A stretch of 64,000 bases of DNA from positions 1 to 64,000 of the forward strand of contig JAFDVS010000024.1 of the NCBI GenBank assembly GCA_018268935.1, in the 5' to 3' direction. Numbering within the stretch: position 1 is the stretch's first letter; the number at the start of each line of letters is the position of its first letter. Below are positions 25,472-34,070 of this stretch, in pieces. Under the pieces are notes generated by a model. It saw nothing but the letters and a program-made list of their open reading frames with translations, made no database searches and was not told the DNA's origin. Source of the stretch: Acidobacteriota bacterium. Its GTDB lineage: Bacteria > Acidobacteriota > Terriglobia > Bryobacterales > Bryobacteraceae. The position numbers and the translations under genes were made by a program.

Positions 25472-26792
25472 TGGTGAACTCCTCCAGTTTTATGAGCGCT
25501 CTACGGCAGACCTCGGCATGGCGCGTCTTTTTGTCGCGTTTGAACCGCTTCAGGGATTCCTCGTCAAGTTTCGGCAGCAGATCGAAGGTGATGTTTGCCG
25601 GTTGGTAGTGCTTCGGATCGGCGTGCGCGATGTAATGGCAGAGTGAGCCGAGGGCTGTTTCGCGTGGCAGCACGCGGGCCGTTTCGCCGCGGGCGAGCGC
25701 TGCCGCATTGCGGCCTGCAATCAGCCCGGTAGCAATGGATTCGACGTATCCTTCCACTCCCGAGATCTGGCCGGCGAACAGGATGCGCGGATCACTGCGC
25801 AACTGCAGCGTCGGATCGAGCAGAGAGGGGGCATTGATGTAGGTGTTGCGATGGATCTGCCCGTAACGCAGGAACTCGGCGTTTTCCAGGCCCGGAATCA
25901 TGCGGAACACACGCTTCTGGTCGGGATACTTCAGGTAGTTCTGGAATCCGACCAGGTTGTAACTGGAGGCGCGCAGTGTTTCCTGGCGCAGTTGCACGGC
26001 GGCGTAGGGCCAGCGTCCCGTGCGAGGGTCGGTAAGGCCAACCGGCTTCATCGGGCCAAAACGCAGCGTGTCGCGCCCACGCCTGGCGATCTCTTCCACT
26101 GGGAGGCAGGCTTCGAAGTAGGGCACGTCCTCCGGGATGTGGGGCGTGTGTTTCTGTGCTTCGAGCAACGCGTCGAGGAACGCCTCGTACTGCTCTTTGT
26201 TGAAGGGGCAGTTCAGGTAGTCGTCGGAAGCATCGATGGATTTGCCGTAGCGCGAGGCGCGGAACGCGATGGAATAGTCGATGGTTTCCGCGTCGACAAT
26301 CGGGCTGATGCTGTCGTAGAAATAAAGTCGCTCCGATCCGGTCAGCCTGGCGATTTCCAAGGCCAGTGCATCGGAAGTGAGCGGACCGGTTGCCACCACG
26401 ACAATGCCGTCCGGCGGGATGGTCTTGATCTCTTCCCGGCGGATCTCGATGCCTTCGATCGCCTCCAACGCGGCAGAAACCTCCGCGGAAAACAGATCGC
26501 GATCGACAGTAAGCGCCTGGCCGCCCGGAACACGCGTCTTTCCCGCGGCCACCAGCAACTGCGATCCCATCCGGCGCAGTTCCTCTTTCAGCAGCCAGGG
26601 TGCGGTGTGGAGCGATTCGCTCTTCAAGGAGTTGCTGCAGACCAACTCCGCCATGCGGTCTGTCTTGTGTGCGGGTGTTGTGGTCTGGGGGCGCATTTCA
26701 TAGAGCACGGCGCGTAATCCCGCGCCTGCTACCTGGAAGGCAGCCTCGGCGCCGGCCAGACCTCCGCCTAGGATGTGAATCGTATCGGGCAC
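25458..26792 (-). CDS. trmFO: TrmFO, folate/FAD-dependent tRNA (uracil-54-C5)-methyltransferase
   Basis: Makes ribothymidine at position 54 of tRNA using methylenetetrahydrofolate and FADH2. 444 aa, normal length. The N-terminal FAD-binding motif is IHILGGGLAGAEAAFQ; the two functional Cys are visible, C52 in LVCSNSLKSE and another in EACLPVEEIARRG. GRWPYAAVQLR, the FQNYLKYPDQKRVFRMIPGL stretch and LFAGQISGVEGYVESIATG match the family. It is the first gene of a trmFO-xerC operon diverging from dnaE across 82 bp. Confidence 0.96.
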   Translation of the reverse strand: MPDTIHILGGGLAGAEAAFQVAGAGLRAVLYEMRPQTTTPAHKTDRMAELVCSNSLKSESLHTAPWLLKEELRRMGSQLLVAAGKTRVPGGQALTVDRDLFSAEVSAALEAIEGIEIRREEIKTIPPDGIVVVATGPLTSDALALEIARLTGSERLYFYDSISPIVDAETIDYSIAFRASRYGKSIDASDDYLNCPFNKEQYEAFLDALLEAQKHTPHIPEDVPYFEACLPVEEIARRGRDTLRFGPMKPVGLTDPRTGRWPYAAVQLRQETLRASSYNLVGFQNYLKYPDQKRVFRMIPGLENAEFLRYGQIHRNTYINAPSLLDPTLQLRSDPRILFAGQISGVEGYVESIATGLIAGRNAAALARGETARVLPRETALGSLCHYIAHADPKHYQPANITFDLLPKLDEESLKRFKRDKKTRHAEVCRRALIKLEEFTSVAV

Positions 26793-26874
26793 TCCTCTCC
26801 ATTATGACGGGGCGGGGTTAGGCGATAATAGGAACGAGCGCCCTCCCCCCAAGCGACTGCATCCGAGGAAGCCC

Positions 26875-29800
26875 ATGTCCGACAGGCCATTCGTCCATCT
26901 GCATAACCACACCGATTACTCGCTGCTCGACGGCGCGTGTGAAATCGGCCAGATGATGAAGATCGCCAAGGAACAGAAGATGCCGGCGATCGCCATGACC
27001 GATCACGGCAACCTGTTCGGCGCGGTGGAGTTCTACAACAAGGCCAAGGAGTACGACGTGCGCCCGGTGATCGGCTGCGAAGTGTACGTCGCCAAGAAGG
27101 ACCACAAAGAGAAGTCGGACACGCGCTACAACCACCTGGTGCTGCTGGCCCAGAATCAGGATGGCTACCGTAACCTGATCAAACTGGTCTCCACTGGTTT
27201 TCTGGAAGGGTTCTATTACAAGCCGCGCATTGATAAGGATCTGCTGGCGCAGTATTCCAAGGGATTGATCGGGCTCTCTGCCTGCCTGCAAGGCGATATC
27301 AACGAAACGCTGCTCGCCGACCAGTATGCCGAGGCCCGCCGCATGGCGCACACCTACGAGGACATGCTGGGCAAGGGCAACTTCTTCCTGGAACTGCAGG
27401 ACCATGGTCTGGAAGAAGACCGCAAGGTGATTCCGCTGGTGGAGAAACTGGCTCGGGATACGGATATTCCGCTGGTCATCACCAATGATGCGCACTATCT
27501 CAAGAAAGAAGATTCGCGCTCGCACGAAATCCTGATGTGCATCCAGACGGGTAAGACGATGTCCGACCCGAACCGGATGCGCTTCACTACGGAAGAGTTC
27601 TACCTCAAGACGCGCGCGGAGATGGAGAAGCTGTTTCCCGGCCATCAGGCAGCGCTCGATCGCACGTTCGACATTGCCGAGATGTGCAACGTGAAGCTGG
27701 AAAAGGTGAAGGATCCGTTCCCGCGATTCGAGATCCCCGAAGGCCACTCCACCGACACCTACTTCGAATACGTGGCGCGGCAGGGCTTTGAGAAACGCCG
27801 CCCTCGTCTCGAAGCGATGCGCGCCAAAGGGCATCTCCGCAACGAACTGGGAGCCTATGTGGAACGCCTGGACATGGAAATCCGCATGATCCAGAAAATG
27901 CAGTTTTCAGGCTATTTCCTCATTGTGTGGGATTTCATCCGGTTCGCGAAGTCGTCTGGGATTCCGGTGGGTCCGGGCCGTGGATCGGCCGCCGGCAGCC
28001 TGGTCAGTTACACGATGGAAATTACCGACGTCGATCCGCTCCAGTATGGCTTGCTGTTTGAGCGCTTCCTCAATCCGGAACGCGTCAGCATGCCCGATAT
28101 CGACATCGACTTCTGTACACACCGCCGCGGAGAAGTGATCCAGTACGTGACAGAGAAGTACGGACGCGAGCAAGTGGCGCAGATCATCACGTTCGGAACG
28201 CTGGGCGCAAAGGCCGCGATCAAGGACGTCGGCCGGGCTCTCGATATGACGTTCGCGGACGTGGAAAAGCTCACCAAGCTGATTCCCCCGACGCTCAATA
28301 TCAAACTGAAGGAAGCCATCGAGCAGGAACCAGGGCTGCAGGATCTGTCCCGTAAGGACGAGCGTGTGCGCGAAGTGCTGAACGTCGCCCAGAGGCTGGA
28401 AGGCCTGGCCCGCAACGCCGGTGTGCACGCCGCGGGTGTGGTGATCTCGCCCGTGCCGCTGAAGGAACTGGTTCCGCTGTACCGCACGAACCGGGAAGAA
28501 GTTGTGACCCAGTTCGACATGGTGGGGCTGGAAAAACTGGCCCTGCTGAAGATGGACTTCCTGGGACTCACCACGCTCACCATTTGCCATGAAGCGATGG
28601 CCCTGATCAAGAAGCATCGCGGTGTCGATGTGGTGATGGAAGACATTCCGCTGGACGATGCGAAGACCTACGAGATCTTCTCGAAAGGCTTCACCAGCGG
28701 CGTGTTCCAGTTTGAATCGCAGGGGATGAAGGACATCCTGCGTCGCTACGAACCAACGCGTCTCGAAGATCTTTGCGCGCTGAACGCGCTCTATCGCCCA
28801 GGGCCGATTCAGGGCGGCATGATCGATGACTTCATCGATCGCAAGCACGGCCGCAAGGAAGTCTCCTACGATCTGCCCCCGCTCAAGACAGTGCTGGAAG
28901 AGACCTACGGCGTCATTGTCTACCAGGAGCAGGTAATGCAGGTCTCGAACCTCATTGCCGGCTATTCGCTCGGCGACGCTGACCTGCTGCGCCGCGCGAT
29001 GGGTAAGAAAAAGCTCGAAGAGATGACCAAGCAGCGCGAGCGCTTCATCAAGGGCGCGCTGGAACGCAACTATCCACAGAAGAAGGTGGAAAAGATCTTC
29101 GACCTGATGGAGCAGTTTGCGGGCTACGGCTTCAATAAGTCACACTCTGCGGCCTACGCTTACCTGGCCTACGTGACTGCGTATTTGAAGGCGCACTATC
29201 CGCGCGAGTTCATGAGCGCGCTGCTCACCTCGGAAACGGGTAACACATCGAAGATCGTGAAGTACATCAATGAATGCCGCGAAATGGGCATTCGTGTGCT
29301 GCCTCCCGATATCAACCACAGCGACCTCAACTTCACTCCCGACGGCGACGCCATCCGCTTCGGCCTGGGCGCGGTGAAAAACGTCGGCGCCTCCGCGGTG
29401 GAAGCGGTAGTTGCAACGCGGCAGACGGTGGGCAAGTTCCGTTCCTTGTATCAATTCTGCGAGGAAGTGGACATGACGGCGATCAATCGCCGCATGATCG
29501 AAAGCCTCATCCGGGCCGGTGCAATGGATACGATGGGCGCTTCCCGCAGCCGCCTGTTTGCCGCCGTGGAAGGCGCCATCGAGGCTGGATTGCGCGCTTC
29601 CCGTGACCGGCTCAGCGGACAGGCCGACCTGTTCGGCATGATGATGAGCGCGGAAGAGCAGGCCGATCCCGAGTTGCCGCGCGTGCCCGATTGGACACCG
29701 GCGGAGATGCTCACCGGCGAGAAAGAGATGCTCGGCATCTACGTGACGGGGCATCCGCTCGATCCCTTCGCCGACAAGGTTAAGGAATTGACTCCCTACT

Positions 29801-30327
29801 CCACCGAAGGACTGGAGAGTCTCGCCCGCGGAACCGAAGTGAAAATCTGCGGCATCCTCACCGGAATCCAGCGCAAGCGCAACAAGGAAGGCAAGCTGTT
29901 CGCGGTCATGCAACTGGAAGACTGGAACGGCACGCTGGAGGCGATGGTCTTCAACTCGCAGTTCGACGCGCTGCAGCCGTACCTGGTGGAAGACAAGGCG
30001 GTGATGGTGCGGGCCTCGGTGCTTCCCGAAGAGAATTCTTCGCCACGGCTCAATGTGCAGGAGATCATTCCACTGGAACTGGCGCGGGTGAACTATCCTT
30101 CGCTCATTTCGATTCGCGTGGGACTGGGCCGCCCCGATCGCGCTGAAGCGCTGCAGACGTTGATCGGACGCAAACCCGGCGACACCGGCGTGCGGCTGCG
30201 GCTCGATCAGCCGCGCGATTTCTACGTTGTGCTGGACCTCACAGTGAAGGTGAAACCCGACAAGGAGTTCTTCGCCGAGGTGGAGAAGATTTGCGGGTCC
30301 GAAGCGATTGAGGTGCTGGCCAGCTAG
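26875..30327 (+). CDS. dnaE: DNA polymerase III subunit alpha
   Basis: Replicative polymerase catalytic subunit, 1150 aa, normal DnaE1 length. The N-terminal PHP domain reads FVHLHNHTDYSLLDGA and AMTDHGNLFGAVEFY; the palm has GPGRGSAAGSLVSY and the catalytic aspartates in MPDIDIDFC; fingers, thumb and the tandem helix-hairpin-helix region follow (SHSAAYAYLAYVTAYLKAHY); near residue 985 is an OB fold (EVKICGILTGIQRKRNKEGK). No intein or split is seen. accA starts 11 bp downstream. Confidence 0.97.
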   Translation: MSDRPFVHLHNHTDYSLLDGACEIGQMMKIAKEQKMPAIAMTDHGNLFGAVEFYNKAKEYDVRPVIGCEVYVAKKDHKEKSDTRYNHLVLLAQNQDGYRNLIKLVSTGFLEGFYYKPRIDKDLLAQYSKGLIGLSACLQGDINETLLADQYAEARRMAHTYEDMLGKGNFFLELQDHGLEEDRKVIPLVEKLARDTDIPLVITNDAHYLKKEDSRSHEILMCIQTGKTMSDPNRMRFTTEEFYLKTRAEMEKLFPGHQAALDRTFDIAEMCNVKLEKVKDPFPRFEIPEGHSTDTYFEYVARQGFEKRRPRLEAMRAKGHLRNELGAYVERLDMEIRMIQKMQFSGYFLIVWDFIRFAKSSGIPVGPGRGSAAGSLVSYTMEITDVDPLQYGLLFERFLNPERVSMPDIDIDFCTHRRGEVIQYVTEKYGREQVAQIITFGTLGAKAAIKDVGRALDMTFADVEKLTKLIPPTLNIKLKEAIEQEPGLQDLSRKDERVREVLNVAQRLEGLARNAGVHAAGVVISPVPLKELVPLYRTNREEVVTQFDMVGLEKLALLKMDFLGLTTLTICHEAMALIKKHRGVDVVMEDIPLDDAKTYEIFSKGFTSGVFQFESQGMKDILRRYEPTRLEDLCALNALYRPGPIQGGMIDDFIDRKHGRKEVSYDLPPLKTVLEETYGVIVYQEQVMQVSNLIAGYSLGDADLLRRAMGKKKLEEMTKQRERFIKGALERNYPQKKVEKIFDLMEQFAGYGFNKSHSAAYAYLAYVTAYLKAHYPREFMSALLTSETGNTSKIVKYINECREMGIRVLPPDINHSDLNFTPDGDAIRFGLGAVKNVGASAVEAVVATRQTVGKFRSLYQFCEEVDMTAINRRMIESLIRAGAMDTMGASRSRLFAAVEGAIEAGLRASRDRLSGQADLFGMMMSAEEQADPELPRVPDWTPAEMLTGEKEMLGIYVTGHPLDPFADKVKELTPYSTEGLESLARGTEVKICGILTGIQRKRNKEGKLFAVMQLEDWNGTLEAMVFNSQFDALQPYLVEDKAVMVRASVLPEENSSPRLNVQEIIPLELARVNYPSLISIRVGLGRPDRAEALQTLIGRKPGDTGVRLRLDQPRDFYVVLDLTVKVKPDKEFFAEVEKICGSEAIEVLAS

Positions 30328-30330
30328 AAT
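30325..30330 (+). promoter_or_regulatory. -10-like TAGAAT overlapping the dnaE stop, 8 nt before accA
   Basis: The dnaE stop codon TAG forms the first half of TAGAAT (5 of 6 to TATAAT), which is followed by 8 nt and the GTG start of accA. This may be an internal promoter giving a leaderless accA transcript. No clear -35 is seen. Confidence 0.3.
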
Positions 30331-30338
30331 AGACAGAA

Positions 30339-31181
30339 GTGGAATCCTCACAAGCGAATCCGGCGAACACTCCCGGCCCGGTTTGGCAGCGGGTGCAGTT
30401 GGCCCGCCATCCGAAGCGGCCTCATACCCTCGACTACATTGCGAGCCTGATTACCGATTTCCAGGAGATTCACGGAGACCGGGCCTTTGGCGACGATGCG
30501 GCCATCGTCTGCGGAATGGGCCTGTTCGACGAAAAGCCAGTGATGATTGTTGGCCAGCAGAAGGGCCGCGACACGAAGCAGAAGCTGATTCGCAACTTCG
30601 GAATGCCGAAGCCCGAAGGCTATCGCAAGGCAATGCGGGCGATGAATCTGGCGGCGAAGTTTGGCCGGCCGATTGTGACTCTGCTCGATACGCCTGGCGC
30701 TTATCCTGGCATCGATGCCGAAGAGCGCGGCCAAGCGCAGGCGATTGCACTCAACCTGAGGGAAATGTCGCGTTTGGGTGTGCCCGTCATCGTGATCGTG
30801 ATTGGCGAAGGCGGCAGCGGTGGCGCATTGGCGCTGGGCGTCGGTAACCGCGTGTATATGCTGGAAAACGCCATCTACAGCGTCATTTCGCCGGAAAGCT
30901 GTGCGGCCATCATCTATCGCGACGCAGGCAAAGCGGAGATGGCTGCCAATGCGCTGAAGCTCACTGCACCTGACTTGAAGCGCCTCGGTCTGATCGACGA
31001 CATTATTCCGGAGCCACCTGGCGGCGCCCATGAGAATCCAACAGCCGCGGCGGAGTCGCTGCGCACCACGATTCGAACCGCCCTGGCGGAACTGGGAAGG
31101 CTCACGCCGCAGCAACTGATCGACGACCGGTATGACAAGTTTCGCAAGATGGGAAGCTTCTTCGCGGAGGTAGGCGGGTGA
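30339..31181 (+). CDS. accA: acetyl-CoA carboxylase carboxyltransferase subunit alpha
   Basis: Transfers the carboxyl group from biotin carboxyl carrier protein to acetyl-CoA with AccD, the first step of fatty-acid synthesis. 280 aa, about 40 shorter than the E. coli protein: the N-terminal helical extension is reduced, and the sequence begins close to WQRVQLARHPKRPHTLDYI. Family motifs are intact: GDRAFGDDAAIVCGM, RNFGMPKPEGYRKA, TLLDTPGAYPGIDAEERGQA, GEGGSGGALALGVGN and SPESCAAIIYRDA. The start is GTG. It lies between dnaE and a small membrane protein gene that overlaps it by 4 bp. Confidence 0.96.
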   Translation: MESSQANPANTPGPVWQRVQLARHPKRPHTLDYIASLITDFQEIHGDRAFGDDAAIVCGMGLFDEKPVMIVGQQKGRDTKQKLIRNFGMPKPEGYRKAMRAMNLAAKFGRPIVTLLDTPGAYPGIDAEERGQAQAIALNLREMSRLGVPVIVIVIGEGGSGGALALGVGNRVYMLENAIYSVISPESCAAIIYRDAGKAEMAANALKLTAPDLKRLGLIDDIIPEPPGGAHENPTAAAESLRTTIRTALAELGRLTPQQLIDDRYDKFRKMGSFFAEVGG

Positions 31182-31444
31182 AGAAGACCGGGCTGTACAT
31201 CGCCATCGGGGCGATCGTGTTCATCGGGATCGTCGTCTTTTCGACTCTGGGGCTGCGCAAACACCGGGTCGAGGTTTGCATGGAGTTCAATGGACGGACG
31301 AATTGCCGGACGGCCTCGGGCGAGACTCCCGAGAGGGCCAAATCGGCCGCGATTCAGAATGCCTGCGCGCTCATCGCTTCCGGTGTGGGGGATAGCATCG
31401 CCTGCCAGAATCGGCCTCCTGTGAGTTTGAAGAATCTCGATTAA
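31178..31444 (+). CDS. small single-pass membrane protein of unknown function
   Basis: 88 aa, GTG start overlapping the accA stop (GTGA), so translation is coupled. One N-terminal membrane helix (about residues 5-24, LYIAIGAIVFIGIVVF) precedes a short exported domain with four Cys (EVCMEFNGRTNCRTA, NACALIA and DSIACQNRPP), which could form disulfides outside the cytoplasm. No family is recognised and no link to acetyl-CoA carboxylase is evident beyond position. Confidence 0.75.
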   Translation: MKKTGLYIAIGAIVFIGIVVFSTLGLRKHRVEVCMEFNGRTNCRTASGETPERAKSAAIQNACALIASGVGDSIACQNRPPVSLKNLD

Positions 31445-31488
31445 AGCCTCACGGGATTCGTGATATGTTGTCAGTGGGCAGGCAATCG

Positions 31489-32898
31489 ATGAACCGCAAT
31501 CTCCTTCCGTCAAGACGGCAAATGTTATTCGGGTCCTATCTGGGCCTCGGCGGCTTGGCCCTTGCCGGCATGACGGATAACCCCCTTCTGCCCCGCGCAT
31601 CCCATAAGCCGGTGAAGGCGAAACGCTGCATCTTCCTGTTCATGGAAGGCGGCGTGAGCCAGATGGATCTGTTCGAGCACAAGCCGGAACTGGTGAAGCG
31701 CGCCGGACAACGCATGCCTCAGGCGTCGGGTACCACGGGCGAGATCGCGACCTTTTCCGCGGCGCCGAATCGCATCATCCCCCCTGTTGCGCCACTGCGC
31801 CCACACGGGCAATCCGGACGCTATGTGACCGATTTGATGCCCGCCCTTGCCGGCGTTGTCGATGATCTTGCCTTCATTCACGGGGTCAAAGTCGATAACA
31901 ACAACCATGGCCCGGCGGTTTATCATTCCCTCACCGGCAATCAGTTTCCCGGCAGCGCCTCGATTGGGGCTTGGGTGACCTACGGGCTCGGTTCGGAGAA
32001 TCAGGATCTGCCGGGCTTCATTGTGCTTGGAGACAAGCGCGGAGCAACCATCGGCGGGGCCGGGGTCTGGGGCAATGGCTTCCTTCCCGCAGCCTATCAA
32101 GGGACTCTGTTCCGCAATGGCTCGGCGCCGATTGTGGATCTGCACCGGCCATCGCATCTTTCGGCTGCGGAACAGCGCAAGGAACTCGACCTGCTGCAGT
32201 GGATGAACCAGAAGCATCGGGACCAACGCTCGAATTCCAGTGAGTTGGATGCGCGCATTGCTTCCTACGAACTGGCGTTCCGGATGCAGACGAAGGCTCC
32301 TGAACTTGTTGATCTGGGTCAGGAGTGTGCCGCGACTCAGAAGTTATACGGGTTGGACGATCCGATTTCGGAGCCATTCGGACGCCAATGCCTGATGGCT
32401 CGGCGGATGGTGGAGCGCGGTGTGCGCTATGTGCTTTGCCTCCACGGGGCGGGCGGTGACCGTTGGGACGACCATGGCGACGTGAAGACTCGTATACCGA
32501 AGCATTGCAAGGAAGTAGATAAGCCCGTTGCCGGCCTGCTAGCCGACCTCAAATCGCGCGGTTTGCTGGATGAGACGCTGGTGGTCTGGGCTTCCGAAAT
32601 GGGCCGCACTCCGTTTGACAACAATCTGGTGACGGATAAGCCGGGCCGCGATCACAATCAGTACGGGTTGGTGATCTGGATGGCAGGCGGGAACGTGAAA
32701 GCCGGGGCCACCTATGGTGAAACCGACGATTTCTCCGTACGGGCGGCAAGTTCGCCCATCCCGTTGCGGGATGTTCACGCGACACTGCTGGAACTGCTGG
32801 GCCTGGATCAGAACCGTTTGACCTACCTGCACGCCGGTCGCTACAAGAAGCTCACCGACATCGGCGGAACGGTGATTCGGAACGTGATTTCGGCTTAG
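31489..32898 (+). CDS. DUF1501 domain protein (second copy, Tat-exported)
   Basis: 469 aa from ATG 31489 (MNRNLLPSRRQMLFGSYLG, a Tat-type signal); ATG 31465 would add eight residues and cannot be excluded. The core matches the copy at 12962: KRCIFLFMEGGVSQMDLFEH, GAWVTYGLGSENQDLPGFI, LVVWASEMGRTPFDNN, KPGRDHNQYGLVIWMAGGNV and DVHATLLELLGLDQNRLTY. Unlike that copy it has no PSCyt/PSD1 partner here; its downstream neighbour is a convergent transglycosylase whose stop overlaps by 4 bp. Function unknown. Confidence 0.9.
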   Translation: MNRNLLPSRRQMLFGSYLGLGGLALAGMTDNPLLPRASHKPVKAKRCIFLFMEGGVSQMDLFEHKPELVKRAGQRMPQASGTTGEIATFSAAPNRIIPPVAPLRPHGQSGRYVTDLMPALAGVVDDLAFIHGVKVDNNNHGPAVYHSLTGNQFPGSASIGAWVTYGLGSENQDLPGFIVLGDKRGATIGGAGVWGNGFLPAAYQGTLFRNGSAPIVDLHRPSHLSAAEQRKELDLLQWMNQKHRDQRSNSSELDARIASYELAFRMQTKAPELVDLGQECAATQKLYGLDDPISEPFGRQCLMARRMVERGVRYVLCLHGAGGDRWDDHGDVKTRIPKHCKEVDKPVAGLLADLKSRGLLDETLVVWASEMGRTPFDNNLVTDKPGRDHNQYGLVIWMAGGNVKAGATYGETDDFSVRAASSPIPLRDVHATLLELLGLDQNRLTYLHAGRYKKLTDIGGTVIRNVISA

Positions 32899-33536
32899 AA
32901 CGCGAACTTACCGAGGATGTTCAGGATATAGGTGCGCGTCTCGTCGATCGGCGGTACACCTCCGGCGCGATCCACCCGTCCCGGGCCGGCATTGTAAGCG
33001 GCCAAGGCCAACTCCAGATTCCCCTGGTATTTATCGAGCATCTGCTTGAGATACCTCGCCCCTCCATCGATATTCTGTTTGGGATCGAAGGGGTCTTTCA
33101 CTCCGAGCTCGGCGGCGGTAGCCGGCATCAGTTGCATCAGGCCTTGCGCGCCCTTGGGCGAGACGGCGCAGGGACGAAACGCGCTCTCCCGTTCGATGAC
33201 GGAGCGGACCAGTTCCTCTTTCAGCTTTACCTTGGCGGCCGCATCCTTTATCAGCGGCCCAATCTGGTCCATCGGAATCGGGTCGCAGTCCGCTGCGGGC
33301 ATGGTTACCGGCGCCGGCATCGACGGGTTGGCAACAGGCTCAGAGGTCCACGGAATAGTGAACCAGGATGCTGGTTCGGTGAGGGAGGCTTGGGGGACGG
33401 CGCCGAGGACTTGCCGTCGCACGGAAGCTTTCTGTTGTTCTACGGCGGAAAGCTGGGCACTGCGCGAATTTTGCGTGGCGGGAGGGGTCTCTGCGGCAAG
33501 GTTAAACGTGGCGAGCAATAAAACAAGAACTACCAC
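32895..33536 (-). CDS. lytic transglycosylase (SLT family)
   Basis: Cleaves peptidoglycan glycan strands in the periplasm, forming anhydro-muropeptides. 213 aa: signal peptide about 1-15 (cut near NLAAE), a low-complexity linker, then a C-terminal SLT domain with the catalytic Glu E117 in VIERESAFRP, the GAQGLMQLMPATA motif, NIDGGARYLKQML and LALAAYNAGPGRV. GTG start. It is monocistronic between a convergent DUF1501 gene and a divergent PilZ gene 153 bp away. It may clear wall for an envelope machine, but no such machine is nearby. Confidence 0.92.
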   Translation of the reverse strand: MVVLVLLLATFNLAAETPPATQNSRSAQLSAVEQQKASVRRQVLGAVPQASLTEPASWFTIPWTSEPVANPSMPAPVTMPAADCDPIPMDQIGPLIKDAAAKVKLKEELVRSVIERESAFRPCAVSPKGAQGLMQLMPATAAELGVKDPFDPKQNIDGGARYLKQMLDKYQGNLELALAAYNAGPGRVDRAGGVPPIDETRTYILNILGKFAF

Positions 33537-33689
33537 TTCTGTACCTATCGGCAGGAAGCTGCTGGTACTTGAGACTATCGAAGTTCCCTGTAATCTTTCG
33601 TTCTAAGGACCTCACTAATTGGCTACTTAAGTAAAAAATCACGTCCCGGGAAACTACACCTCCACCGCATCTGCGACGATTATAGGGGT

Positions 33690-34070
33690 ATGCAGGACAG
33701 GCGTTTCCAACCTCGCATGTTGTGCGCGGACCTGGTAAACATCCAATGGACCGATGAGTCCGGGCGCACGCACCGGACCATTGCCAATCTAGAAGACATT
33801 TCGTTATCGGGGGCGTGTTTGCAATTGGACCATGCAATACCATTGAACACGAAGCTACGAATCAGCTATCCGAAAGGGCAGATGGTTGGGATTGTACGCT
33901 ATTGCGTTTACCGTGAGATCGGGTATTTCATTGGCTTACAGTTTCAGGAAGGGGCTGGTTGGTCGAGAAAAGCATTTAAACCACAGCACTTATTTGATCC
34001 ACGCAGGCTTACGGCGAAGCCGCCCAAGGTTCGCCCACCCACTCCCATAGAGATGGGCATGCCCAACTAA
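33690..34070 (+). CDS. PilZ domain protein (probable c-di-GMP receptor)
   Basis: 126 aa, single PilZ domain. The c-di-GMP binding elements are present: RxxxR as R5-FQP-R9, and D/NxSxxG as D36-I-S38-L-S-G41, followed by the barrel strands (LRISYPKGQMVGIVRYCVYR, IGYFIGLQFQ). The C-terminal tail is basic and Pro-rich (TAKPPKVRPPTP). It probably reads c-di-GMP in the cytoplasm; its target is not evident. Its stop overlaps the convergent sialidase-like gene by 4 bp (CTAA). Confidence 0.88.
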   Translation: MQDRRFQPRMLCADLVNIQWTDESGRTHRTIANLEDISLSGACLQLDHAIPLNTKLRISYPKGQMVGIVRYCVYREIGYFIGLQFQEGAGWSRKAFKPQHLFDPRRLTAKPPKVRPPTPIEMGMPN

